This document shows, piece after piece, positions 28,355-38,100 of a DNA stretch of 64,000 nt. The notes beneath the pieces were generated by a model. It was not told the DNA's origin. It was given only the letters and a program-made list of their open reading frames with translations, and made no database searches. Position numbers and translations under genes: made by a program. Every line of letters starts with the position of its first letter. The first letter of the stretch is position 1. Origin of the DNA: Ralstonia insidiosa (GTDB lineage: Bacteria > Pseudomonadota > Gammaproteobacteria > Burkholderiales > Burkholderiaceae); NCBI RefSeq assembly GCF_008801405.1, contig NZ_VZPV01000001.1, forward strand, positions 1,550,001 through 1,614,000, read 5' to 3'.

Positions 28355-28798
28355 ATGGAAAAGAACGCATGGATTCTCGCCACGTGTTTGGCTGCGGCTG
28401 GTGTGGCGGCGTCGATTGCCGTGCCTGCGCAGGCGCAGGTGTCCATTGGTGTACAGATTGGCCCGACGTATGCACCGCCGCCGCCGCGTTATGAAGCGGT
28501 TCCCGTGATGCCGCCGGGTTACGTATGGACGCCGGGCTACTGGCAATGGCGTGATGGCCGCTATATGTGGCGGCCGGGCTATCGCGTGCATGGGCGCGAG
28601 GGCTACCACTGGCGTGAGCCGCGTTGGGAGCAAGGCCCGCGTGGCTGGCAAATGCACGAGGGTGGCTGGGATCGCGGTGGTGATGGCCGTTGGCGTGATC
28701 GCGACCGCGACCGAGGCCGCGACTGGGGCCACGACCGCCGCGATCGTGATGATCGCTATCACTGCCCTCCAGGTCACGCCAAGAGGGGCGAATGCTGA
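28355..28798 (+). CDS. Exported YXWQ-repeat / BcpO-like protein
   Basis: 147 residues with a signal peptide (ends VPAQAQ, about residue 27). The mature part has PPGYVWTPGYWQWRDGRYMW and further Trp/Tyr/Gly/Arg-rich repeats, then an Asp/Arg-rich tail. This is the YXWQ-type pattern common in Burkholderiales cell-envelope proteins; function unknown. The ATG at 28355 follows AGAAGGAG; an earlier in-frame start at 28292 would hide the signal peptide. Confidence 0.82.
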   Translation: MEKNAWILATCLAAAGVAASIAVPAQAQVSIGVQIGPTYAPPPPRYEAVPVMPPGYVWTPGYWQWRDGRYMWRPGYRVHGREGYHWREPRWEQGPRGWQMHEGGWDRGGDGRWRDRDRDRGRDWGHDRRDRDDRYHCPPGHAKRGEC

Positions 28799-28812
28799 TG
28801 CAATGAAGACAG

Positions 28813-28840
28813 GCCGGTCATGTACCGGCTTGTGTTTTTT
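28813..28840 (+). terminator. Hairpin terminator
   Basis: GCCGGT and ACCGGC form a 6-bp stem with a CATGT loop; TTGTG then a T run follow. Confidence 0.7.
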
Positions 28841-28905
28841 TCGGGGCGCGTTTGCAATGTCGACACGATGTGTCTGTCATGCCGGCGTACTCGAGGGGAG
28901 GCAAC

Positions 28906-29214
28906 ATGACCGTGGAATCGAACTGGCGCACCGAGGTGTACAAGGATTTCGACGTCTACGTGCTGGCCATTCCGCGTGCCGCACGCAAGTCGGTCAAGGG
29001 CGGGGCGGCAACGCCAAGGCTGTGGGATTTCGTTGTGCGCATCTGCGAGTCGGGTGCAGACCCTACAGCCGTTGAAACACTGGTCGCGCATTCGCATGAC
29101 GAACGTCCGTTGCCGACGCGTGAATCGGCAGAAGATGCCGGCCTCGCGCGCGGTTATGGCCTGATCGACGCGTTGTTGGGGCACGGCAGCGTTCAGCAGT
29201 CGATCGACCTCTGA
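28906..29214 (+). CDS. Small conserved-looking hypothetical protein
   Basis: 102 residues from the ATG at 28906, which has a GGGGAGG ribosome site 5 bp upstream. It reads WRTEVYKDFDVYVLAIPRA and PRLWDFVVRICESGAD. It is soluble with no motif I can name. The size and the ordered character suggest a real Burkholderiales hypothetical. It converges with the esterase gene. Confidence 0.7.
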   Translation: MTVESNWRTEVYKDFDVYVLAIPRAARKSVKGGAATPRLWDFVVRICESGADPTAVETLVAHSHDERPLPTRESAEDAGLARGYGLIDALLGHGSVQQSIDL

Positions 29215-29228
29215 CGCTGGCGCATTTC

Positions 29229-30278
29229 CTAGGCTGCCAGCGCGGCCTCGCGCATGTGGCGTCGCGCGAATTGCCACCACAGCCAGGTCGCATCCGGACC
29301 GGGTGCGTGGAAGGCATAGCGGGGGTCGCCACCGCTCCAGGCGTGACCGGTTGCCGTGAGCTGGCATAGGCTGACGACGCATTCACCGTCACGCATGTCG
29401 TTGCGCAGGACGAACCCGTCGCCGCGCGAGGTTTCGCGCGACACGCCGGTGGCATCGGTCAGGTGATTCAGTGCGCGAAACTGCGAGGCCAGTTGTGCTT
29501 GGTTGGCCGGGTTGACGGCGTCGTCGCGCAAGCCATGCAGAAGCATCGTCGGCATGCCGGGGTAGGCCGCTACATCCACCATGGTTGATAGCGCTTCGAG
29601 TGGATCCACGCGAGCGCCGCGCCGCATCAGGTTTAACGCCGAGGCGGGCGTACGCGCGATGCCCAGCGCCGGGCCGGAGTGCAGGGCCAGCGCGGCAAAC
29701 AGCTTTGGATGGCGCAGTGCCATCAGGCCGGCCAATCCCGCGCCCGCCGACAACCCTGCCAGATACACCCGTGAAGGATCTGCGCCGGTCTGCTCCAGCG
29801 TTTGTTCGACCAGCCGGCAGATGCCATCGGCCTCGCGCGCGCCGACGTGCTCGGGGTCGTACCAGTGCCAGCAGCATTGTGGATGCGCGCGGCGCGGTTG
29901 CTCCGGATACAGCGCGATGAAGCCTTCACGATCCGCCAGCGCATTCATGCGCGTGCCGTGCGCCAGCACCTCGGCCGATTGCTTGCAGCCGTGCAGCATC
30001 ACCATCAGCGCGGGTGGCTTGCTGCCACGTAGTGGTGGCGTGTAAAGCCAATACTCCGGTCGGCGTGCCACGACGGCCGGCGACTCCGGTTCGTAGATGA
30101 ATTGCTCCCGCGCGAAAGTGCCCTGGGTGGGCGTGGGGTGGATGTGGCGCCCGGTTTCTCGGCGTGTGCCGGGTTTTGCGGGGCGGACCGGCTTGGGCGG
30201 CCACGTCTGGCGGCCAAAGCCTGGCGTGGTGAGCGCGTCGACCACCCGGGAAATGGATTTCATCCAGATGCGGTTCAT
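29229..30278 (-). CDS. PHB depolymerase family esterase
   Basis: About 349 residues from the ATG at 30278. The alpha/beta-hydrolase core has the oxyanion region LMVMLHGCKQSAEVLAHGTRMN, the nucleophile elbow YLAGLSAGAGL (GLSAG), an Asp in LLHGLRDDAVNP, and a His in ATGHAWSGGD. This is the LpqC/PhaZ-like esterase family; it may act on polyhydroxybutyrate oligomers or aryl esters. There is no clear signal peptide. The open frame extends to 30440, but the added part is Arg-rich noise. Confidence 0.88.
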   Translation of the reverse strand: MNRIWMKSISRVVDALTTPGFGRQTWPPKPVRPAKPGTRRETGRHIHPTPTQGTFAREQFIYEPESPAVVARRPEYWLYTPPLRGSKPPALMVMLHGCKQSAEVLAHGTRMNALADREGFIALYPEQPRRAHPQCCWHWYDPEHVGAREADGICRLVEQTLEQTGADPSRVYLAGLSAGAGLAGLMALRHPKLFAALALHSGPALGIARTPASALNLMRRGARVDPLEALSTMVDVAAYPGMPTMLLHGLRDDAVNPANQAQLASQFRALNHLTDATGVSRETSRGDGFVLRNDMRDGECVVSLCQLTATGHAWSGGDPRYAFHAPGPDATWLWWQFARRHMREAALAA

Positions 30279-30529
30279 TGGCGGCAGCAAATAGCCAGGA
30301 TGAGGACGATGGTGCTTGCCCCACCGGCGTATCGCAAGTGTTTCAGCATGAGACCATTGTGCCAGTGATCTTGTTGCGCTGCAGCATGCCGGCAATCGCA
30401 AAGTTTGCATTTGCCGGCGCATGTAATGGAGACACCGCACGTGAGCGGCTACACTGCGGCGAAGGGCGCACCCCGGCTGTCTGCGCCTGCTGATTTCCCG
30501 TTCCCCGTTGTGTACTTATGGAGGTCGTT

Positions 30530-31015
30530 ATGGGTTTTTTTGACTTTATCAAAGAGGCTGGCGAGAAGCTGTTCCACGGCAGCGCCGCAGCCGCGCCGGC
30601 TGACGCATCTGCAGACGCTGATGCCGCCAAGGCCGCCGACGATGCCAAGGGTCAGGCGATTCAGGACTACATCGCCCAGCAAGGCCTGAGCGCCACGGCA
30701 CTGTCGGTGCAGGTGGAGGGCGATGCCGCCAAGGTGTTCGGCGTGGCGCCGGATCAAGCCACGCGCGAGAAGATCATCCTGTGCTGTGGCAATGTCGAAG
30801 GGATCAAATCGGTGGACGACCAGATGTCGGTGAATACCGAGTCGGAAGAATCGGACTGGCACACCGTGGAGCGTGGTGACACGTTGTCGGCCATCGCCAA
30901 GGAGGCCTACGGGGATGCCAACAAGTACCCGGTGATTTTTGAGGCCAACAAGCCGATGCTCTCGGACCCGAACAAGATCTACCCGGGGCAGAAACTGCGG
31001 ATCCCCAAGATCTGA
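30530..31015 (+). CDS. BON-LysM protein, potassium-binding protein Kbp/YgaU family
   Basis: 161 residues starting MGFFDFIKEAGEKLF, the family's fixed opening. A BON domain (about residues 45-100) and a C-terminal LysM domain (about 110-160: HTVERGDTLSAIAKEAYGDANKY) follow, joined after a short Ala-rich insertion. E. coli Kbp is a cytoplasmic K+-binding protein. A strong ribosome site (TGGAGG) precedes 30530. It is the last core gene before the integrated element. Confidence 0.92.
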   Translation: MGFFDFIKEAGEKLFHGSAAAAPADASADADAAKAADDAKGQAIQDYIAQQGLSATALSVQVEGDAAKVFGVAPDQATREKIILCCGNVEGIKSVDDQMSVNTESEESDWHTVERGDTLSAIAKEAYGDANKYPVIFEANKPMLSDPNKIYPGQKLRIPKI

Positions 31016-31036
31016 ACGGTTTCACAAGGCCAAAGC

Positions 31037-31068
31037 AAAAAGCCCAGTCGATGAAGACTGGGCTTTTT
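31037..31068. terminator. Bidirectional terminator at the left element junction
   Basis: AAAAAGCCCAGTC / GACTGGGCTTTTT: 13-bp perfect stem, GATGAA loop, A/T runs on both sides. It ends the LysM gene and, before integration, would also have ended the tRNA-Thr transcript running the other way. Confidence 0.85.
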
Positions 31069-31073
31069 GAATT

Positions 31074-31120
31074 CTGGTGCCGCTGACCGGAATCGAACTG
31101 GTGACCTTCGCATTACGAAT
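31074..31120. repeat. attL: left 47-bp direct repeat (3' part of tRNA-Thr)
   Basis: Identical over 47 bp to 52568-52614, which is the 3' half of the intact tRNA-Thr gene at the right end. This is the footprint of site-specific integration into a tRNA 3' end. Confidence 0.95.
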
Positions 31121-31150
31121 CGGAAGGTCTACTGCTGAATTACGGGGATA
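31075..31150 (-). pseudogene. Degenerate tRNA-Thr copy at the left end
   Basis: The 3' half (to 31120) is intact tRNA-Thr sequence. Past it the match to the tRNA's 5' half decays, but islands such as TCTAC and TGA..TAC remain at about the right places. It cannot fold as a tRNA. Confidence 0.5.
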
Positions 31151-31171
31151 TTTGACGGGTAATCGGCTTTT

Positions 31172-31189
31172 TGGGACAATTTTGGGACA
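31172..31189 (+). repeat. TGGGACA double repeat, left end
   Basis: TGGGACA at 31172 and again at 31183 (11-bp period), 52 bp inside attL and just before the integrase. The same pair with the same spacing and orientation occurs at 52469-52486 near attR. Possible integrase arm-binding sites. Confidence 0.55.
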
Positions 31190-31211
31190 GTGACTCCCAG
31201 GCTACCAGCTG

Positions 31212-32270
31212 ATGGCAACGTTTACCAAGCGCGGGGACCTTCAGTGGCAAGCCAAGATTCGGCGGAAGGGCTACCCTGATCAGTCCAAAACCTTTTCAAC
31301 TCGAGCCGACGCAGAAAAATGGGCGAGATCGGTTGAACTTGAAATGGACCGAGGCAGGTTCGTCAGTAGCTCCGAAGCGGAGAGAACGACTTTCCGGGAG
31401 GCACTGGATCGATATGAAGCGGAGATAGTGTCCAGTAAGCGGGGCGCTGTGCAGGAGAAGTCGATCATCCGCATGTTGCGCGCGTCTTGGCTTTCGGGTC
31501 GATCACTCGCGGCTGTACGCCGGGCTGATATCGCGAAACTACGGGATGAATGGTCCGAGACGCACAGTCCAGCCACGGTAGTCCGACGTCTCGCCGTTGT
31601 ATCGCATCTCTTCTCTATAGCCCGGAAGGAGTGGGGGCTGGAGAGCCTAACGAATCCGGTCGAGTTGGTACGTAAGCCTTCGGTGAAGAACGAGCGCGCT
31701 CGTCGAATTTCGGCGATCGAGCAAAGCGGACCAGAAGGGGGCTCATCAGACGAGCTGACTTACGTGAAGGCCGCAACGTCATCCGCCTATCTTCCCTCGC
31801 TGATCGATCTTGCCGTAGAGACGGCGATGCGCCGGGGTGAGCTGCTCGCCTTGGAGCAAAGCCAGGTCGATCTAGATCGTCGTGTTGCCCGGTTGCCGAT
31901 TACGAAGAACGGCAATGCTCGAGATGTCCCCCTGTCCTCCAAGGCCGTGTCAGTTTTGGCGTCTCTGCAGACACCCGAGGGTGGCAAGTTCTTTCCAATC
32001 CGACAGGATGCAGTAACCCGCGCATTCGAAAGGGCAGTTGCGCGTGCAAGAGCATCGTATGAGCGGGATTGCAAAGAGAGAGGTAAGGCAGCTAGCCCCG
32101 AGATTTTGGTTGACCTTACGTTCCACGATCTGCGCCACGAGGCCACCTCAAGGCTAGCTTCGATCTTCCCATTGCACGATCTGGCGAAGATTACCGGTCA
32201 TCGAGATCCAAAAATGCTCATGCGCTACTACCATCCGAGAGCTGAAGACTTGGCCAGGAAGCTCGATTAG
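31212..32270 (+). CDS. Tyrosine recombinase (site-specific integrase)
   Basis: 352 residues. An N-terminal AP2-like arm-binding part (FTKRGDLQWQAKIRRKGYPDQ) and a SAM-like core-binding region precede the catalytic domain. The catalytic residues are the Arg in AMRRGELLAL (about 205), the HxLRH box FHDLRHEAT (about 304-312), the GH of ITGHRDPKML, and the nucleophile Tyr in MRYYHP (about 339-340). It should integrate and excise the element at the tRNA-Thr repeats. It lies at the left edge, as in most tRNA-targeted elements. Confidence 0.95.
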   Translation: MATFTKRGDLQWQAKIRRKGYPDQSKTFSTRADAEKWARSVELEMDRGRFVSSSEAERTTFREALDRYEAEIVSSKRGAVQEKSIIRMLRASWLSGRSLAAVRRADIAKLRDEWSETHSPATVVRRLAVVSHLFSIARKEWGLESLTNPVELVRKPSVKNERARRISAIEQSGPEGGSSDELTYVKAATSSAYLPSLIDLAVETAMRRGELLALEQSQVDLDRRVARLPITKNGNARDVPLSSKAVSVLASLQTPEGGKFFPIRQDAVTRAFERAVARARASYERDCKERGKAASPEILVDLTFHDLRHEATSRLASIFPLHDLAKITGHRDPKMLMRYYHPRAEDLARKLD

Positions 32271-32340
32271 CAACTTCTCATTTGCGACCGGATTCGAGAT
32301 GTTTTCCTTGCTACCTTCCGCATTGCATTACCCCGCCACA

Positions 32341-33453
32341 TTAGTTCAATCCGGTGAACTGGTACTCCGAACCCTTCTTTCGGTAAATGACGACCGCGAT
32401 GCCCGCCCCGCCAGAAATTGCTCGCCGGTGGTCGGTCTTCGGCTCTTCAGGCACGACGAGATAGCGATTCACCGGGAGCCGGAGTAGTTCCTTGATGCAC
32501 TCTCCGTGGATGACCAATTGACCGACTCCCGTGTATACGTCCGTCGTGCGGGCGGAGGTCTTCACCTCGAAGAGGTCAACTCTGGAAGCGGCGACGATCG
32601 CTAAGTCGATGGCCTGCGCCTTCTGGCTGTCGCCATTGCTACGCAGGAGAAGCTCCAAGGCCCGGACGACTGCACCATGCTCGACAGTGCGTTTGCCGCC
32701 TCCATGCCCTTTCGAGTGCACGTCGCCCGAATATTCGTCGAAGTAGCGCCGCAGCCTCAAGAGTCTGTGCGCTGTCGAGGTAGGCTGCTGGTCACCTGCT
32801 TGGGCTCCACTTGCCCCGCTAGGCCCGTCACGACCGCCTATGTCGCCTTCTCCAGATTGTGCCCCGTCCTGGGACTGGCTTCGCCCGTCTCCATGCAGCT
32901 CTTCACCCAGCCGGGTCGCGACCTCTCTGGCTTCCTCTGCGAAACCCCACAAGCGGTCCGCAAGTTCGGGGGTATTCAACCCGGCGATCAGGATGACCTT
33001 TGAGGTTCCGCCGTTGTCAGAAGCCTCGACGGTAGATGCTGCGAACTCGCGGAAGACCTTTCTCTTCGGAAGCCCTGAGCCTTTTGTCAGTTTGCCGCGA
33101 TGCGCCAAGAAGATGTCACCGCTCCCGTCCTTGATAAAGACGCCGGCCATGCGTCGATTATAGGTGCCAGCCGGAAAGTTCAACTGAACGGCAATCTCAA
33201 TCCACTTTGTAGTCCCGGGATCAGCGGAAAGAACGAAGTTCACCAGCTTGTCACCAGTGTTGTGCGCTGACCAGGCGCGGACGTTGGTGCCGGTAGATGC
33301 CTCGAAATACACCGTGCCGGTCTGGTGGCCAGCCGGATAGGTTATCTCACGGGTCTCCTTGTGTGGGAGGGTTGCCCGTAATTGCTCCGCAAGCTGTTTG
33401 TTCAGTCGCGAGATTTCTGCGATGTCTGTGACCACCTCGAAGGCTTCGTCCAC
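32341..33453 (-). CDS. Two-domain protein with PD-(D/E)xK nuclease-like C terminus
   Basis: 370 residues, family not recognised. N-terminal domain (about 35-180) is beta-rich with GVFIKDGSGDIFLAHRGKL; a Gly/Ser/Gln-rich linker (about 185-228) joins it to a C-terminal domain. In the latter, AIDLAIVAASRVDLFEVKTS puts Asp283 ahead of Glu296-Val-Lys298, which fits the D...(D/E)xK active site of restriction-like nucleases. It is on the opposite strand to the integrase. A role in DNA restriction or defence is inferred from the motif and place. Confidence 0.72.
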   Translation of the reverse strand: MDEAFEVVTDIAEISRLNKQLAEQLRATLPHKETREITYPAGHQTGTVYFEASTGTNVRAWSAHNTGDKLVNFVLSADPGTTKWIEIAVQLNFPAGTYNRRMAGVFIKDGSGDIFLAHRGKLTKGSGLPKRKVFREFAASTVEASDNGGTSKVILIAGLNTPELADRLWGFAEEAREVATRLGEELHGDGRSQSQDGAQSGEGDIGGRDGPSGASGAQAGDQQPTSTAHRLLRLRRYFDEYSGDVHSKGHGGGKRTVEHGAVVRALELLLRSNGDSQKAQAIDLAIVAASRVDLFEVKTSARTTDVYTGVGQLVIHGECIKELLRLPVNRYLVVPEEPKTDHRRAISGGAGIAVVIYRKKGSEYQFTGLN

Positions 33454-33628
33454 CGCTATCTCCTCACCCCATTGGTTTGCTTAGCGTCAATTTTGGCAGA
33501 AGGAGTCTGTACGCTTACAACGGTCGACAACTTTTCGTTTGACAAAGTCGACGGCGAGGCCCTAGATCATCGAGAATGATTTCAGCGGGCGGAACTGGAT
33601 TTCAATAGGTTTAATACCAGATAAAAAT

Positions 33629-34477
33629 ATGGCAAATTCGTTGATCGATGTCTGGCATGGATTTGGGAGCATCGTTGGCAAAGTCTCTCACGACGGAGAG
33701 ACGGGAAACGCCGTGAGCTCGTTCTTCGAGGCAGAGTTCGTGGACGGTGAGCGGCCACAGATTGATATTGAGCAGGATCCCTATGGCCGTGTGAAGAAGC
33801 TTTCTTTTTCCATCTTTGGGGGCTGTGAACGACGGGGCATGGCGCAGTTCTTGAGGTGCGTGGCGGACGAGTTGGATAAGCCGGCGGACAAGTTGGGCGG
33901 AACTTACCAGATTGGCCACGAGCCCTTCGAGGAGGGGCTTCTGTCAATCAAAGAAAAGGGCGAAATTGGTGAGGCCCAATTGAATGCGTGGCTCAAGTCG
34001 ATCGGAATTAGCTACGTCTACCTGGACCAGTCGCAGAGGACCTTTCCGGACCTATTCAAGGGAAATGTAAAGCGCCCCGACTTTTTTGTCCTTCTTGAAT
34101 CAATTGGACTGATTGCCGTCGACGCGAAAAATTACACGTTGTCCGCGGCGGGGGAGTACACCCTTCCATTGGAAACCGAGTTGAAACGGGTCTTGGCTTT
34201 CGAACGCCTCTTTAGGATACCAGTGTGGTATGCCTACATGGGGAGGACCTCTGCGACGACCACACAGTGGTACTGGATCAGTGCATTGAAGGCGATCGAG
34301 GTGGGTCAAGTGCGGAAAAATAGGGAGACGGAGGAAGACTTTCTGGCGATAAAACTAGAGCACTTCGAACGAATTGAAAAGAATGAAGATCTCGGCAAGC
34401 TGTACACGCATCGGCTGCCGCGCGTAGATCAGAGTTCCACGGTCATCCAAGTTACAGATCTGGACTACCTGCGGTGA
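33629..34477 (+). CDS. PD-(D/E)xK nuclease-like protein
   Basis: 282 residues, family not named. The centre reads EKGEIGEAQLNAWLKSIGI (Glu115), then KRPDFFVLLESIGLIAVDAKNY: Asp151 followed by Asp165-Ala-Lys167 is the textbook PD-(D/E)xK layout seen in Holliday-junction-resolvase-like and restriction nucleases. The first about 100 residues are a separate beta-rich part. It is AT-richer than the core. It lies divergent from the other nuclease-like gene, upstream of the DUF1851 and STAND genes, so a place in a defence cluster is likely (inference). Confidence 0.72.
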   Translation: MANSLIDVWHGFGSIVGKVSHDGETGNAVSSFFEAEFVDGERPQIDIEQDPYGRVKKLSFSIFGGCERRGMAQFLRCVADELDKPADKLGGTYQIGHEPFEEGLLSIKEKGEIGEAQLNAWLKSIGISYVYLDQSQRTFPDLFKGNVKRPDFFVLLESIGLIAVDAKNYTLSAAGEYTLPLETELKRVLAFERLFRIPVWYAYMGRTSATTTQWYWISALKAIEVGQVRKNRETEEDFLAIKLEHFERIEKNEDLGKLYTHRLPRVDQSSTVIQVTDLDYLR

Positions 34478-34603
34478 GCAGAACAATGACGTTGCCGGAT
34501 TGATTTGTCGAACGCCGCTGTGGGTAGATGGGCGATCAGCGACCGGCCGTTCCCGGCCAATAGCTGATATTCGGTCCCTTTCGACCGGTGGGGAGAGCGA
34601 ACG

Positions 34604-35041
34604 ATGAACATACTTAAAGAAGTTCAAAACGCCTGGGGTTGGACCGGCATCAAGCCGTTGGAACTGGTAGACGAGAACGATTTCGGCAATCTCATCATCA
34701 AAGACGTGCGCGGACAGTACTGGCGACTCTGCCCGGAAGATTGCTATTGCGAGGTAGTTGCCGCAGATGAAGCAGCGTTTGAGGTGCTAGCCGCCGATAG
34801 TGATTTTTTGGTGGACTGGCAGATGAGTGTCCTGGTGGCTCAAGCAACGCAACAGCTCGGAGCGCTCTCCGCAGGGCGGAAGTTCTGCCTCAAGATCCCA
34901 GGCATACTCGGCGGCGAGTACGGTGGCGATAATCTCGGAACGATCTCGCTCGAAGAGCTCATCCGTGTCTCTGGCGACATAGCTCAACAAATTGCCAGTC
35001 TCCCGGATGGGACACCGGTCAAGCTTTCGGTCATCGACTGA
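34604..35041 (+). CDS. DUF1851 / T6SS immunity Tdi1-like protein
   Basis: 145 residues, soluble. The opening NILKEVQNAWGWTGIKPLELV, the block GQYWRLCPEDCYCEVV and the C-terminal KIPGILGGEYGGDNLGTISL with a final helix resemble the DUF1851 proteins named after the type VI immunity protein Tdi1. No matching toxin is next to it; orphan immunity genes are common on mobile elements. Good ribosome site GGGGAGAG. The family call rests on remembered sequence, not a search. Confidence 0.65.
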   Translation: MNILKEVQNAWGWTGIKPLELVDENDFGNLIIKDVRGQYWRLCPEDCYCEVVAADEAAFEVLAADSDFLVDWQMSVLVAQATQQLGALSAGRKFCLKIPGILGGEYGGDNLGTISLEELIRVSGDIAQQIASLPDGTPVKLSVID

Positions 35042-35154
35042 GAAAACATGTCAGCTATGCGCGCGAAACGGGCCTCATTGATTCATGAACCCTGCGTCCA
35101 CGCGTTGCCCATCCGCGCTTAGATTGCCACCTTGTAGTTGCTAAACAGTGAACT

Positions 35155-38100
35155 ATGCCCTGTGATTCGACATCACTTTCAGCGGTAATGGGCAGCCTTT
35201 GCAGGGACCAAATTCGTCAGGCCGGGCAAAGGTATACGCCCGGCATCGATGCGAGCGCCCCCAATCTCCGTATTGCGGCCTTGTCCACCGCCGTCGACAA
35301 CGTTGCATGTGGCGATGCTGCACGAGCGCGCTTCCAGTCGGTCCTTGACGAGCTTGCCGATGCTTGGGGCCGTGCTAAGCATCACAGCCAACGCCCCACA
35401 GAGATCAAGCAACTGATTCACGCCGCTGGCGCTTCGCTGCCAGCGATGATGAATCGCTTGCGTTCTCGCGATACCACCGCAGGCGATGAATGGGCAGACC
35501 GGCTGTCTCAGCTCGATGCCAGCTTGATGGAGGACATCGCCTATTGGCGGGCAGAGGAAGCCAAGCAGTCCCGGGACGACGGGAGCTATTCTTCCGCACG
35601 CAATACCGCGCGCACCAACATGGAAGCGATTTACAGCTGCCTACGTGTCATTCGCGATGAGGTGGAATACGCGGCCAGCTCCTCCTTCAAGCTGCTCTTC
35701 GATCCGATCCTCCTGATCAGCGGTGAGTGGGGCACGGGTAAAACACATCTGTTGTGCGATGTCACGAGTGAGCGACTTACCCGTGAAGCTCCCACAGTCC
35801 TAGTGTTGGCAAAGAACTTCGAGGGCAACGTGCTTGCAGACATTTGCGCACGCCTTGGAGGCGCGACTTCGGTCGAGGACAAATTTGCCGAACTGGAAGA
35901 TACTGGACGAGGGGCAGGGGGGAGAACTCTTTTTATTGTCGATGGCGTCAATGAGGGACGTAGGCGCGAGTGGCGACAGGCGATCAGTACCTTACTTTCG
36001 CTCGTCGCCGAGCATCCCAACATTGGGTTGATCGTGACATGTCGGACTCCGTTCGAGGCCATGGCCATTGAAAAGTCAGACCTGGAGAAGTTTCGTCGTC
36101 TCCAGCACTACGGCTTCGACGACCAAGAGTTCGATGCGCAGGCGGCCTTCTTTGAGTACTACCACCTGCCACTGCCGGAAGTTCCGCTGTTGGACCGGGA
36201 GTTCTCGCGCCCTCTCACGCTGAAGCTCATCTGCCAATCGCTGCAGAGCCTGTCGGGCAAGAAGCTGGCCAAGGGCTTCGCAGGCATTGCCTCCGGACAG
36301 CGCGGCATGACCTACGTGTTGGAGTCATTCGTCAATCGCGTTGGGCAGCCAATCGAACACGAGTTCGGATTGCGGGACAAGGGGTGCTGGATCTTGCTGA
36401 AGGGCGCAGACCAGTTCACCGACAAGCGGATTGCCGGCTTTGCTCCCTGCATGGCAGCGAACCTCCGCGGCTATGTTCTTCCGTCAGAGGCAGACCGAAT
36501 CGTTGCCGCGAGCTACCCCGCACTACGACCTGCTCAAAGGCGGGCGTTGCTGGAGACGATGCGCACGAACGGGCTCATTGAAGAGGATGCTATCTGGTAC
36601 TCAACGAGATCCGGGCAGCATAAATCACGAGTGGTACACCGACTGCCTTATCAGCGATTCAGCGACCACTTGATAGCGCGACACCTACTCAAGGCATACC
36701 TAGACGTGTCATCGCTGGCTTCCATCAAGGCCAGCTTTGCTGCCAACTCCCCGCTCGCGAGAGTCTTCCAGCTGACTGATCAAAACTTCGGCAACTATGC
36801 GGAGCCTGGATGGGCGCAAGCGCTGATCACGGAGTTCCCGGAGCGCGTGGGGAGGAAGATGCCGCCAAGGCACTGTGAGCTCTTCTTCGCCTTGCCGCGG
36901 GACACACAGGACCTGAACGCGTATTTCGAGCCGTTCATCGAGGGCCTTTTCTGGAGAAGTCCGACCGCGTTCACCGAGGGCACGCGGATGGTCATCAACC
37001 AGTACCTGGGCGCAGGTTCCCGGGCCTGGGAGCGCGTCATGGATGCGTTGACGGCAGTCGCGACGAAGCCCAACCATCCCTATCATGCCAAGCGGCTGTA
37101 TAAGTATCTGTCGCGCTTCCCGATGGCCGACCGCGACCTGCACTGGTCAGAGTACCTGCGACGAAGATACGCGTCACCGACCATCCATCGACTTTTGACA
37201 TGGGCAGAGAAACTCGACACCGTGACCATGACTCGCGACGCGGCAGCCGAGCTTGTGGTGTTGTTCTCCCTTGTCCTAACTACTGTCGTTCGCACTGATC
37301 GCGATCTTGCAACCAAGGCACTCGTACTGATCGGAGAGCAATATCCAGACGTGCTGTTCTCGCACGTTCTGACATGCTTGGGCTTCAATGATCCGTACCT
37401 GCCGGAACGGGTTCTCGCAGCCGCCTACGGCACGGTTCTGTCGCTGGTTGATTCAAGAAAGGCGGCTTCGTTCCGGCCGCTACTTGGAGATCTTGCTCAG
37501 AAGATTTACCGACAGATGTTTGCTCCTCGCGCACGCCACGCGACGCACCACACGCTCATACGGGACTACGCACTTGGCATCATTGAGGTAGCCCAGCGAG
37601 CAGGGTGCATAAAGCTGCCCAAGACTTCTGTCCGCTACCTTAGCCGGCCGTTCCCGAATACCCCGTCCTCATTCTCCAGCGATGGAACGCCCGACGACTC
37701 GGTCAAGCACGCGATTGGGCACCCCATCCAAATGGACTTTGGTAACTACACCATCGGTAGCCTGATTCCCAACAGGGCGAACTATGACCACGACAAACCA
37801 GACTATGTCCGAGTTCGAGCAAAGATCGAGCGCCGTATGTTCGACTTGGGGTATCGGGACGAAGCATTCAAGGACGTTGATGCCGAAATTGGCCGGCACT
37901 CATGGAATGCTCGTGACGAACACAAGGTGGATCGCTATGGGAAAAAGTACTCTTGGATCGCGTACTTCGAGATGTGGGGAGAACGCGACGCGAACCGCAA
38001 GCTTCCGGATTGGCGCCAAGGCAGCAGAACCCCCGACTGCGGCGTAGATCCATCATTCCCCAAGCCTCCACCGCATTGGACGCCGCCCCTGCCGGATCTC

